From Clostridium septicum (GTDB lineage Bacteria > Bacillota > Clostridia > Clostridiales > Clostridiaceae), in contig NZ_CP023671.1 of the NCBI RefSeq assembly GCF_003606265.1, positions 3,100,001 to 3,164,000 on the forward strand: a stretch of 64,000 nucleotides of DNA. Direction: 5' to 3'. Below, one piece after another: positions 56,506 through 64,000 of this stretch. Within the stretch, counting starts at the first letter, position 1. Every line of letters starts with the position of its first letter. The notes beneath the pieces are model-generated. The model had not been told where the DNA came from and did not search any database. It saw only the letters and a program-made list of their open reading frames with translations. Position numbers and translations under genes: made by a program.

Positions 56506-57576
56506 CAGACTGCTGACAAAGTGTCAGCAGTCTTTAATTTTATACAAATATGTAATATAATTTAAAATATATTAATTTATTACATAGAGGTTTTGGTGAT
56601 GATAAACGAAAGAAGACAAGCGCAAAATGAAATGGAAGTGGTTATGCTAGAACAATTAGTTCCGAAAGACCATTTATTAAGAAAAATTGATAAATACATA
56701 GATTTTTCATTTATTAGAGAGTTAACTAATGATTTGTATTGCCATACAAATGGTCGACCAGCTGTTGATCCAGTAGTACTATTTAAAATGTTATTTATAG
56801 GATATCTTTATGGCATCCGCTCCGAAAGGCAACTAGTTAAAGACATAGAAGTAAACTTAGCATATAGATGGTTTTTAGGTTATTCAATTACTGAAAAAAT
56901 TCCAGATTCATCTACAATAAGTCAAAATAGAATTAGAAGATTTAAAGGTACTGATATTCCACAAAAAATATTTGATAATATAGTTCTTCAAGCTATGGAA
57001 AAAGGATTAGTTGGTGGTAAGATTCTTTACTCTGATTCAACACATATAAAAGCTAATGCTAATAAGCGTAAGTTTGAAAAAATTGAAGTACAAGTAACAC
57101 CTAAAGAGTATATAGAACAACTAGATATTGATGTGAATTTAGATAGAGAAAATCATAATAAAAAACCTTTAAAACCAAGAAAAGAAAAAGAAGAAACAAA
57201 GCAAATTAAGAAAAGTACTACAGATCCTGATAGTGGATATATGATGAGAGATAATAAACCAGAAGGATTCTTTTATTTAGATCATAGAACTGTAGATAGT
57301 AAAAATAATATTATTATGGATGTACATGTTACCCCTGGTAATGTCAGCGATAGCGAGCCAATACTAAATAGAATAGATAGAATTAAATAAGTATTTAGTA
57401 TAAAGCCAAAATATCTTGGTTTAGATGCAGAATATGAAAAAGATAGCAACAAGACTATCTTTGCTACTTTTAGATTTTATTCGTATTATTTTGGATGATA
57501 TTTTAAATATAAGTTTTATTCATAATTAATAATAGAAAAACCCTCTGTTTTTTAACAGAGGTTTTTCAACAAACTG
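56506..57576 (+). mobile_element. Degenerate IS1182-type element inserted at the oppA terminator
   Basis: About 1071 bp. The left end CAGACTGCTGACAAAG (followed by a subterminal perfect hairpin, 56507-56518 with 56522-56533) and the inverted right end near 57561-57576 match at about 11 of 15 positions. The transposase is cut short and lacks most of its second half, so the element is internally deleted and dead. The flank holds an 18-bp direct repeat (56460-56477 and 57577-57594), the remnant of a duplicated terminator. A hairpin with T-run (57536-57566) ends the element. Confidence 0.78.
56593..57515 (+). pseudogene. IS1182-family transposase remnant
   Basis: Starting at ATG 56599 or an upstream GTG, 265 residues read like the IS1182-type transposase N-terminal half (VPKDHLLRKIDKYIDFSFI, then EVNLAYRWFLGYSITEKIPD, DSTHIKANANKRKFEK). 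The frame meets TAA at 57388-57390, where homology continues in frame (VFSIKPKYLGLDAEYEKD), so it is a nonsense change. Beyond that the middle and most of the C-terminal part are missing. End set where recognisable sequence fades. Confidence 0.8.
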
Positions 57577-57600
57577 AAGATAAAATAAAAAAGAATAGAT

Positions 57601-57753
57601 TTAATTAATATGTTGACTTTGATGCCCTTCTCTTTTAATAGAATGCTTCTTAGCATTTTTATTATGGTTTTGAGCTTCTTCAGTAATAGGAGTTTGATAA
57701 TTACATTTTTCCATTCTAGCTTTTTTATTATCAGGTTGACTATCTTTTGGCAT
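57601..57753 (-). CDS. 50-residue hydrophilic protein between the two IS elements
   Basis: ATG 57753 has a strong GGAGG six to seven bases upstream on this strand. The product is polar and basic (KARMEKCNYQTPITEEAQNH, ending KREGHQSQHIN), with one Cys and no membrane segment. It is unlike the IS elements and was probably resident before they arrived. Small polar proteins of this kind are widespread in clostridia; function not recognised. Confidence 0.6.
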   Translation of the reverse strand: MPKDSQPDNKKARMEKCNYQTPITEEAQNHNKNAKKHSIKREGHQSQHIN

Positions 57754-57820
57754 AAAAATACCTCCTTAAATTTTATATTACTAAAATAGTATTCTCAATA
57801 ATACTTATAATATAACTAAA

Positions 57821-57850
57821 AAACTAGAGTCTATTTTTAGACTCTAGTTT
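57821..57850. repeat. Left copy of the 30-bp duplicated terminator palindrome
   Basis: A 30-bp palindrome (AAACTAGAGTCTA arm, TTTT-type loop) that abuts the left end of the second IS and is identical to 59386-59415. On the minus strand it retains the long T-run, so this copy carries the original dapB terminator tail. Confidence 0.92.
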
Positions 57851-59385
57851 CAGGGTGTCGACAAAGTCGACACCCTTTCGTTTTCTTGGTAAAATATTAT
57901 GGGTGATATTTTATGATGACAAAAAAAAGATGTAGATAATAGATTACAAATTGAATTTAATAGTGTAGATGCATTAGTTCCAAAAGAGTATCTAGTTAGA
58001 AAAATTGATAGAGCTATAGACTTTAATTTTATATATGATGAAGTTGCAGAGTTATACTCTGCGTCCGGAGCACCAAGCATTGATCCAGTGGTTTTAATAA
58101 AAATTGTTCTGATTCAATATTTATTTGGAATACCGTCGATGAGACAAACTATAAGAGAAATTGAAGTAAATATAGCCTATAGGTGGTTTATAGGATATTC
58201 ATTTACAGAAAAGATACCACATTTCTCTACTTTTAATAAGAACTATGAAAGAAGATTTAAAAATACTAATTTATTTAATAACATATTCACTAAAATCTTA
58301 GAAGAAGCTAATAAATATGGATTTATAGATTTATCAGAAATATTTATAGATTCTACACATATAAAAGCAAGTGCAAATAAGAAAAAGTATACTAAAAAAG
58401 AGATTGATATTGAGGCAAAAAAGTACCAAGAAGAATTAGAAAAAGAAATAGATGAAGATAGAAAAAAACATGGAAAAAAACCCTTAAAAAAAGAAACAAA
58501 AGTGGCCGAAACGAAAGGTGTTACTGAAAGTAATACTGACCCGGATAGTGGTATGTTTTTTAAAAATGAAAAATAGAAATGTTTTACTTACTCTGCTCAC
58601 ACAGCTTGCGACAAAAATAACTATATATTAGAGTTTGATGTTACAGCTGGTAATATTCATGATAGTGTTGGCTTTATTGAATTATATGAGAATTTAAAAG
58701 ATAGATTTTCTACTGACGAGATCATAGCTATAGCTATGGATGCGGGATATATTACGCCATATATTTGTAGACAGTTATTCAAGGATAATATATTACCATC
58801 ACTTCCTTACAAACGTCCTATGACTAAAGAAGGCTTTTTCAAAAAACATGACTATGTATATGATGAATTTAATGATTGTTATATATGTCACAATTTTAAA
58901 ATCTTAAAATATTGTACTACAAACCGAGATGGATATAGAGAATATAAATCAAATCCATGTGAATGTAGTAAATGTCCTTATTTAAACAAATGTACTAATA
59001 GTAAAAATCATCAAAAGGTTATTACACATCATATTTGGCAAGAGTTTATAGATGAGGCAAATCATCTTAGACATGATAAATATGTAAAATCTGTATATAA
59101 GTCTCGTAAAGAAACAATAGAGAGAGTTTTTGCAGATGCTAAAGAAAAGCATGGTATGCGTTATACACATTTAAGAAGCTTGGCTAAAATTACTATGGAG
59201 GTCACGCTTATTTATGCATGCATTAATTTGAAGAAAATGGCAAATCGATTATGGAAAAGGCGTGCTAGCTATCGCTCCGATAGAAAACTTAGTAACTGTA
59301 TTATAAAAATATACTCTTTAATTTTAAATATAATAACAAAAAGCATTTTCTCCAACTTGAGAAAATGCTTTTTGTCTACAATCTG
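57851..59385 (+). mobile_element. Degenerate IS1182-type element flanked by a 30-bp palindromic direct repeat
   Basis: 1535 bp, close to full IS1182-family size. The left end CAGGGTGTCGACAAAG (with a 10-bp subterminal hairpin, 57853-57862 with 57866-57875) and the complementary right end at 59370-59385 match at about 12 of 16 positions. Its transposase has a frameshift and a stop. The flanking 30-bp direct repeats (57821-57850, 59386-59415) are the whole dapB terminator hairpin. As I recall, the family can give long target duplications, which fits. Confidence 0.88.
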
Positions 59386-59386
59386 A
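57913..59386 (+). pseudogene. IS1182-family transposase with frameshift and stop
   Basis: From ATG 57913 the A-run at 57921-57928 has eight A; seven would join MMTKKDVDNRLQIEFN to the later frame, so one base appears inserted. The main frame then carries VPKEYLVRKIDRAIDFNFIY, EVNIAYRWFIGYSFTEKIPH and IDSTHIKASANKKKY until TAG at 58574-58576. It resumes in the same frame with YSAHTACDKNNYILEFDVTA, AMDAGYITPYICRQLF and RKETIERVFADAKEKHGMRY (the final catalytic-Glu region). The element cannot make its own full transposase. Confidence 0.9.
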
Positions 59387-59415
59387 AACTAGAGTCTATT
59401 TTTAGACTCTAGTTT
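59386..59415 (-). repeat. Right copy of the 30-bp palindrome, dapB terminator hairpin
   Basis: Identical to 57821-57850 and starting four bases after the dapB stop codon (minus strand). The stem (59386-59398 with 59403-59415) remains as a terminator, but the T-tract past its base is now IS sequence. Confidence 0.9.
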
Positions 59416-59419
59416 TCTA

Positions 59420-60172
59420 TTACAATCCTAAAAGATTATCCATGTTATAAAGACCAGGTTTTGAGATGTTTCCCATATAAGAGCAAGCTTTTAAGGCTCC
59501 TATTGCAAATACTTCTCTTGAAATTGCTTTATGATTAATTTCTATAACCTCTCCAGTACCTGCAAAAATAACATCATGATCTCCAACTATAGATCCACCT
59601 CTTACTGCATGGATTCCAACTTCATTTTTTTCTCTTTTTTTATGACCATTTCTTCCATTTATAAAAGATGTTTCTTCTTTTATAGATTCTTTAATTGTAT
59701 TAGCAAGTAAAATTGCAGTACCGCTTGGTGAATCTAATTTTTGGTTATGATGTTTTTCGATAATTTCTATATCATAATTTTCGTACAATAAAGGTGTTAC
59801 TTTTCTTAACAAACAATTTATAAGGTTTATTCCAAGAGACATATTAGCAGATCTAAATATAGGAAGAGTTTTACTTTTTTCATTTATTAATTTTAAGTCT
59901 TCTTCATCATAACCAGTTGAACACAAAATTAAAGGTTTTTTAGTCTTTTTTGTTATCTCTAATAAGTCTCTTAAAGCATCTGATCTAGAAAAGTCTAGCA
60001 AAACATCATATTTTAAACTAACATCAGCTACTGATTTAAAAATTGGGTAGGGAGCATTAGAAGGATATTTATCTATTCCCCCTATAATTTTCAAATTATC
60101 AAATTCTTTGGAACATTCAGTGATAACTTTTCCCATTTTACCACAGCAACCATTTAAAATAATTTCTATCAT
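59420..60172 (-). CDS. dapB: 4-hydroxy-tetrahydrodipicolinate reductase
   Basis: A 250-residue NAD(P)H-dependent enzyme of the lysine/diaminopimelate pathway. The N-terminal nucleotide site is [20 protein letters not shown], then [31 protein letters not shown] and the catalytic His-containing [20 protein letters not shown]. The C-terminal [20 protein letters not shown] is typical. Last gene of the asd-dapA-dapB operon, nine bases after dapA. Confidence 0.96.
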   Translation of the reverse strand: MIEIILNGCCGKMGKVITECSKEFDNLKIIGGIDKYPSNAPYPIFKSVADVSLKYDVLLDFSRSDALRDLLEITKKTKKPLILCSTGYDEEDLKLINEKSKTLPIFRSANMSLGINLINCLLRKVTPLLYENYDIEIIEKHHNQKLDSPSGTAILLANTIKESIKEETSFINGRNGHKKREKNEVGIHAVRGGSIVGDHDVIFAGTGEVIEINHKAISREVFAIGALKACSYMGNISKPGLYNMDNLLGL

Positions 60173-60181
60173 ATAATCTCC

Positions 60182-61063
60182 TTATAATAAATTATAAAAT
60201 TTTAGTGATTTTTTTAGAGTTTCTTCATTACTAGAATCCATTTCACATAAAGGGAGTCTAAGTTGTCCAACATCCATTCCTATTAGATTTAAAGCTGTTT
60301 TGATAGGAACAGGGTTAGTTTCTATAAATAAACTATTACATAAATCTAATGAATCTAATTGAAGTTCTAAAGCTTTTTTTACATCACCATTAAGATAAGA
60401 GTGTGTCATATTGTGAACTGTATTAGGAATAATATTAGCTAATACAGAAATTACCCCTAAACCACCTACTGATAATATAGGAATTATTTGATCATCATTT
60501 CCTGAATATATATCTATATTATCTTTACATAATGATTTCATTTTAATTACTTGGCTAATATTTCCACTAGCTTCCTTTATAGCAACGACATTATTAAGCC
60601 TAGAAAGTTCTAGAAGTTGATTTGGAGTAATATTTACTCCAGTTCTAGATGGTACATTATAAAGTATAATAGGAATATTTACTTCATTATTAATAGCTGT
60701 AAAATGTTTAATTAACCCTTTGTTAGTGGTTTTATTATAATATGGGGTAATAATTAAAGCTCCATCAACACCAACGTTTTCAGCGTATTTAGTCATTTCT
60801 ATAGCAGCTTTTGTATTGTTACTACCAGTTCCAGCTATAACAGGAATACGTTTATTGATGATATTAACAGTAAATTTAATAACTTCTTTTTTTTCTTCAT
60901 CTGACATAGTAGTAGCTTCTCCTGTAGTACCACAAATAACTATTGCATCTGTTTTTTCAGAAATATGCCATTCTAATAATTCCTCAAGCTTTTTATAATT
61001 AACATCACCATTATTATTAAATGGTGTTATAATAGCTACTGCAGATCCTTTAAAAATTGTCAT
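60182..61063 (-). CDS. dapA: 4-hydroxy-tetrahydrodipicolinate synthase
   Basis: A 293-residue TIM-barrel aldolase joining pyruvate and aspartate semialdehyde. Signature [14 protein letters not shown] near residue 43, the Tyr in [18 protein letters not shown] and the Schiff-base Lys in [13 protein letters not shown]. Length is complete. It lies 30 bases after asd. Lysine feedback cannot be predicted reliably. Confidence 0.96.
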   Translation of the reverse strand: MTIFKGSAVAIITPFNNNGDVNYKKLEELLEWHISEKTDAIVICGTTGEATTMSDEEKKEVIKFTVNIINKRIPVIAGTGSNNTKAAIEMTKYAENVGVDGALIITPYYNKTTNKGLIKHFTAINNEVNIPIILYNVPSRTGVNITPNQLLELSRLNNVVAIKEASGNISQVIKMKSLCKDNIDIYSGNDDQIIPILSVGGLGVISVLANIIPNTVHNMTHSYLNGDVKKALELQLDSLDLCNSLFIETNPVPIKTALNLIGMDVGQLRLPLCEMDSSNEETLKKSLKFYNLL

Positions 61064-61093
61064 TAAAAACCCTCCTTAATATATATGAAGATT

Positions 61094-62083
61094 TTAGCTG
61101 TTTTTAATAAGTAATTCAGCTATTTGAACTGCATTAAGGGCAGCACCTTTTCTGATATTATCAGCAACTACCCAAAGGTTAATTCCATTATTAACACTAA
61201 AATCTCGTCTAATTCTTCCAACAAAGACCTCATCTTTACCTGAAACCATAATAGGTGTAGGATATTTTAAGTTTTTAGCATCATCATATACGGTAAGACC
61301 TTTAGTATTTTTAAATAATTTAAAAACATCCTTTAATTGATATTCTTTATCTAGTTCAATGTTAATACTTTCACTATGACTATTTAATACAGGAACTCTA
61401 ACTGTAGTAGCTGTAATTTTTAAGTTTGGATTATGAAAAATTTTTCTTGTTTCTTCAATCATTTTAATTTCTTCTTTAGTATAGCCATTATCTAAAAATA
61501 CGTCTATATGAGGAAGACAGTTTCCAGCTATAGTATAAGGAAATTTTTTAGGTGGCGTTCCTTTTAAACCATCTTGTAAATCAGCTATTCCTTGTACTCC
61601 AGCACCTGATACAGCTTGATAAGTAGAGTAAATAATTCTCTTTATTCCGTAATTATCCAAAAGTACTTTTAATGGAACCATAGCTTGTATGGTAGAGCAG
61701 TTTGGGTTTGCTATAATTCCTTTGTGCCATTTAACATCTTCGGGATTGACTTCAGGAACAACTAAAGGTACATCATTGTCCATTCTCCAAGCACTGGAAT
61801 TATCTATTACTATAGCACCGTAAGAAGCGAATTTTGGAGCAAATTCTAAGCTGACACTGCCACCAGCAGAAAATAAAGCAAAATCCACTTTTTTATTTTT
61901 AATATTTTCATCACAGGTTTCTTCAACTAGTAAATTTTTATCTTTAAATTTAAGTGTTGATCCTGCAGATTTTTTTGAGGCAAAAAGATATAAATTTTTT
62001 ATAGGAAAATTTCTTTCCTCTAGAATCTCTAAAAATTTTCTACCTACATTGCCTGTAGCCCCTACAATTGCAACATTGTACAT
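61094..62083 (-). CDS. asd: Aspartate-semialdehyde dehydrogenase
   Basis: A 329-residue enzyme reducing aspartyl phosphate to the semialdehyde. NADP site VAIVGATGNVGRKFLEILEE, active-site Cys in IIANPNCSTIQAMVPL and the later AVSGAGVQGIADLQDGLKG and His in HSESINIELD. I choose ATG 62083, since GGGGGA lies seven bases upstream; a TTG at 62098 would overlap that site. First gene of the minus-strand operon. The 200 bp upstream hold no lysine (L-box) riboswitch or T-box that I can recognise. Confidence 0.96.
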   Translation of the reverse strand: MYNVAIVGATGNVGRKFLEILEERNFPIKNLYLFASKKSAGSTLKFKDKNLLVEETCDENIKNKKVDFALFSAGGSVSLEFAPKFASYGAIVIDNSSAWRMDNDVPLVVPEVNPEDVKWHKGIIANPNCSTIQAMVPLKVLLDNYGIKRIIYSTYQAVSGAGVQGIADLQDGLKGTPPKKFPYTIAGNCLPHIDVFLDNGYTKEEIKMIEETRKIFHNPNLKITATTVRVPVLNSHSESINIELDKEYQLKDVFKLFKNTKGLTVYDDAKNLKYPTPIMVSGKDEVFVGRIRRDFSVNNGINLWVVADNIRKGAALNAVQIAELLIKNS

Positions 62084-62307
62084 TATTAATTCCCCCAATC
62101 ATTAATTGTGTTAATAGTATTAATATTACAAATTATCCATACTATTACTATAGATAAATATCTGAAAAAGTTCAATACTTTACTATTAATATATACAAAA
62201 AGTAGAAAAAGTCTAAGATTTTGTTAAATGTTATAAAAATTAATGGGATGTATAATAGATGCTCTTTTGGGAAAAATATAAATATTAATTTTTAGGGGGT
62301 ATATATT

Positions 62308-62559
62308 ATGAGTAAAACACCATTAAAAAAAATAATAAAATCTAAATTAAAATCCAATAAAGAATTATCAGCAGCAGAGATACTTAGAGAAAAGATAAAG
62401 TATGAAATTGCAGATGAGCTTGGTTTAAAGGATAAGGTTGATGAATATGGATGGGGAAGCCTTACAGCAGAAGAAACAGGGCGTATTGGTGGAATTATGA
62501 CTAAACGAAAAAAAGAATTAAAGATTCCAACTAATGATGAAATATTAGGAAGAAAATAA
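62308..62559 (+). CDS. Alpha/beta-type small acid-soluble spore protein
   Basis: An 83-residue DNA-coating spore protein. The family core includes KYEIADELGLKDKVDEYGWG and SLTAEETGRIGGIMTKR. EIADEL is the site expected to be cut by the germination protease GPR. It has a longer basic N-terminus and a C-terminal tail (KKELKIPTNDEILGRK) than common forms. AGGGGGT precedes the start. Expected in the forespore, but no confident sigma-G promoter could be assigned. Confidence 0.92.
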   Translation: MSKTPLKKIIKSKLKSNKELSAAEILREKIKYEIADELGLKDKVDEYGWGSLTAEETGRIGGIMTKRKKELKIPTNDEILGRK

Positions 62560-62644
62560 TTATTTGACTAAAGTAAAATTTACCTTTAATATAATTGTAG
62601 AAATTGATATAAATAGAAATAAAAATAGTTCACGGGGGAGAGAT

Positions 62645-63388
62645 ATGGCATACGGAGAATTTGCTAAAATATATGATGAACTAATTAATGAGGATATTAA
62701 TTATGATGAAATGGTTAATAGAATTATTGAGGTTTGCTCTAAATATAATGTAGATTTTACTAATTATTTAGATATTGCATGTGGAACTGGGAATGTTACT
62801 GTAAGACTTGCAAAATACTTTAAAGATAATTATGCAGTAGACCTTTCAGAAGACATGTTAAGAGAGGCTTTCGACAAGTTTAAAGAAAAAAGAGTAAAGT
62901 GCAAAGTTATATGTCAAGATATGGCTGAACTTAGCTTAAATAGAAAGTTCGATTTAATAACTTCAGTATTAGATTCAACAAACTATATAATAGAAGAAGA
63001 AAGTTTAATAAATTATTTCAAAGGAGTAAAAGAACATTTAAGCGATGAAGGAATTTTTATATTTGATATAAATTCTTATTATAAATTATCAGAAATATTA
63101 GGGAATAATATTTATACATATAGTGAAGAAGAAGTGTTCTATACTTGGGAAAATACATTTGAAGATAATTTATTAAGTATGTTTTTAACTTTTTTCGTAA
63201 AAAAGGGAGAGTTTTATGAAAGATTTGAAGAGGAGCATTTAGAAAGAGCTTATAAGGAATCTTATTTAGAATCTATATTAAGTATGGTAGGTTTACAAGT
63301 TTTAGAGAAATGTTCTGGATATTCTAAAGAGAATGTATCAGATAAAAGTGAAAGAATAATGTATGTAGTAAAAAAAGTTACAAATTAA
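62645..63388 (+). CDS. Class I SAM-dependent methyltransferase
   Basis: A 247-residue methyltransferase. The SAM motif is YLDIACGTGNVTVRLAKYF near residue 43, then the acidic AVDLSEDMLREAF and the post-motif SVLDSTNYI. Its start AYGEFAKIYDELINEDINYD resembles a family often found in Firmicutes, whose substrate is unknown. I start at ATG 62645 with GGGGGAG upstream; an earlier TTG in frame has none. It is followed by hslO after 27 bases. Confidence 0.88.
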   Translation: MAYGEFAKIYDELINEDINYDEMVNRIIEVCSKYNVDFTNYLDIACGTGNVTVRLAKYFKDNYAVDLSEDMLREAFDKFKEKRVKCKVICQDMAELSLNRKFDLITSVLDSTNYIIEEESLINYFKGVKEHLSDEGIFIFDINSYYKLSEILGNNIYTYSEEEVFYTWENTFEDNLLSMFLTFFVKKGEFYERFEEEHLERAYKESYLESILSMVGLQVLEKCSGYSKENVSDKSERIMYVVKKVTN

Positions 63389-63415
63389 GATTAGAAATGT
63401 TTGGAGGTAAATTTT

Positions 63416-64000
63416 ATGGATAAAATTATAAGAGCAACAGCGAAAGATGGAATGGTAAGAATTATAGCAGGAGAGACTACTAATTTAGTAAATGAAGGAA
63501 GTAAGATTCACGAATGTACACCTGTTGCTTCAGCAGCTTTAGGAAGGATGTTAACAGCAGGAGCCTTAATGGGAATAACATTAAAATCTGAAAAAGAAGT
63601 AATGTCTTTAAAAATAAATGGTGGTGGAGAAGCTAAGGGAATAACTGTAACTGCTTATGAAGGCGCTAAGGTTAAAGGGTTTATAGGAAATCCTTATGGT
63701 AATTTGCCATTAAATGAAAAAGGAAAATTAGATGTTGGTGGATACATTGGAAAAGATGGAGATTTTATTGTTATTAAAGATTTAGGGATGAAAGATCCAT
63801 ATGTTGGGCAAGTTCCTATATTAACAGGAGAAATAGGGGAAGATTTAGCATATTATTTTACTGTATCAGAACAAACACCTTCAGCTGTTTCTTTAGGAGT
63901 TTTGGTAGATAGAGACTTATCAATAAAGGTAGCTGGTGGATTCATAATTCAAATGATGCCTAATGCAGATGAATTATTAGCAGATTTAATTACATATAGA
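63416..64000 (+). CDS. hslO: Hsp33 redox-regulated chaperone, N-terminal part
   Basis: The gene runs off the window; 195 residues are visible. [20 protein letters not shown] at the start, [35 protein letters not shown] and [17 protein letters not shown] match Hsp33. The C-terminal zinc centre with four Cys, which senses oxidation, lies outside the window. TTGGAGGT is upstream of ATG 63416. It may help against peroxide stress along with the catalase, but they are not linked. Confidence 0.93.
   Translation, partial: MDKIIRATAKDGMVRIIAGETTNLVNEGSKIHECTPVASAALGRMLTAGALMGITLKSEKEVMSLKINGGGEAKGITVTAYEGAKVKGFIGNPYGNLPLNEKGKLDVGGYIGKDGDFIVIKDLGMKDPYVGQVPILTGEIGEDLAYYFTVSEQTPSAVSLGVLVDRDLSIKVAGGFIIQMMPNADELLADLITYR

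Noticed and set aside
58088..58576. 162-codon frame as an independent gene
   Set aside because: It is the middle part of the broken IS1182-type transposase; the same frame continues past TAG and the start lies in an upstream frame.
58736..59386. 216-codon frame as an independent gene
   Set aside because: It is the C-terminal part of the same broken transposase.
62084..62307. Lysine riboswitch upstream of asd
   Set aside because: None of the conserved L-box blocks could be recognised by eye.

Overview
The window is AT-rich, densely coded Firmicute DNA that fits Clostridium sensu stricto. Supporting signs are an alpha/beta-type small acid-soluble spore protein, a PdaB-type deacetylase, sigI-rsgI, an M-box RNA before mgtE, a fluoride riboswitch, a valS T-box leader and strong GGAGG ribosome sites. 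The species cannot be fixed from sequence alone. No prophage, CRISPR array, rRNA or tRNA gene was seen.

Layout. 1-6 kb: tail of a CsoR-type repressor, a large sortase-anchored GH85 endo-beta-N-acetylglucosaminidase with a candidate catabolite-repression site over its promoter, and a sodium-coupled NSS transporter. 6-12.5 kb: a split ThrE-type amino-acid exporter, an IS6-like element inserted just upstream of glyA, a haem catalase and a PflX-like radical SAM protein. 12.5-21 kb: a chemoreceptor, exonuclease III, a cation-efflux gene broken by an in-frame TGA, an RNA m5C methyltransferase, a secreted amidase, then a metallophosphoesterase/dipeptidase/YmfI run. 21-24 kb: sigI-rsgI followed by small acidic envelope proteins. 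24-30 kb: topB, then two RNA-controlled ion genes in a row: M-box, a short leader ORF and mgtE; then a fluoride riboswitch and a cation/proton antiporter. 30-37 kb: a two-component system, M16 peptidase, recX, a transglutaminase-like membrane protein, a TPR protein and a pseudouridine-kinase-like gene. 37-50 kb: two tiny charged proteins, T-box/valS, folC, deoD, an RNase Z-like gene, a cell-wall amidase, a DEAD helicase, a TSCPD protein, a beta-propeller protein, DUF4364, PdaB and an OB-fold protein.

50-56.5 kb is a complete oligopeptide ABC transporter operon (oppBCDF-A) with a clear promoter and a candidate cre site upstream. 56.5-59.4 kb holds two dead IS1182-type elements. Each sits against the terminator hairpin of a neighbouring gene (oppA or dapB). 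The second is flanked by a perfect 30-bp direct repeat consisting of the whole terminator palindrome. 59.4-62.1 kb is the lysine/diaminopimelate operon asd-dapA-dapB on the minus strand, followed by a spore protein, a methyltransferase and the start of hslO (Hsp33).

Most of the region is ordinary clostridial core genome. The most interesting points are the terminator-targeted, hairpin-duplicating IS insertions, the leader ORF between the M-box terminator and mgtE, the IS that separates glyA from its likely native promoter, the TGA-interrupted efflux gene, and the back-to-back Mg2+ and fluoride riboswitches.
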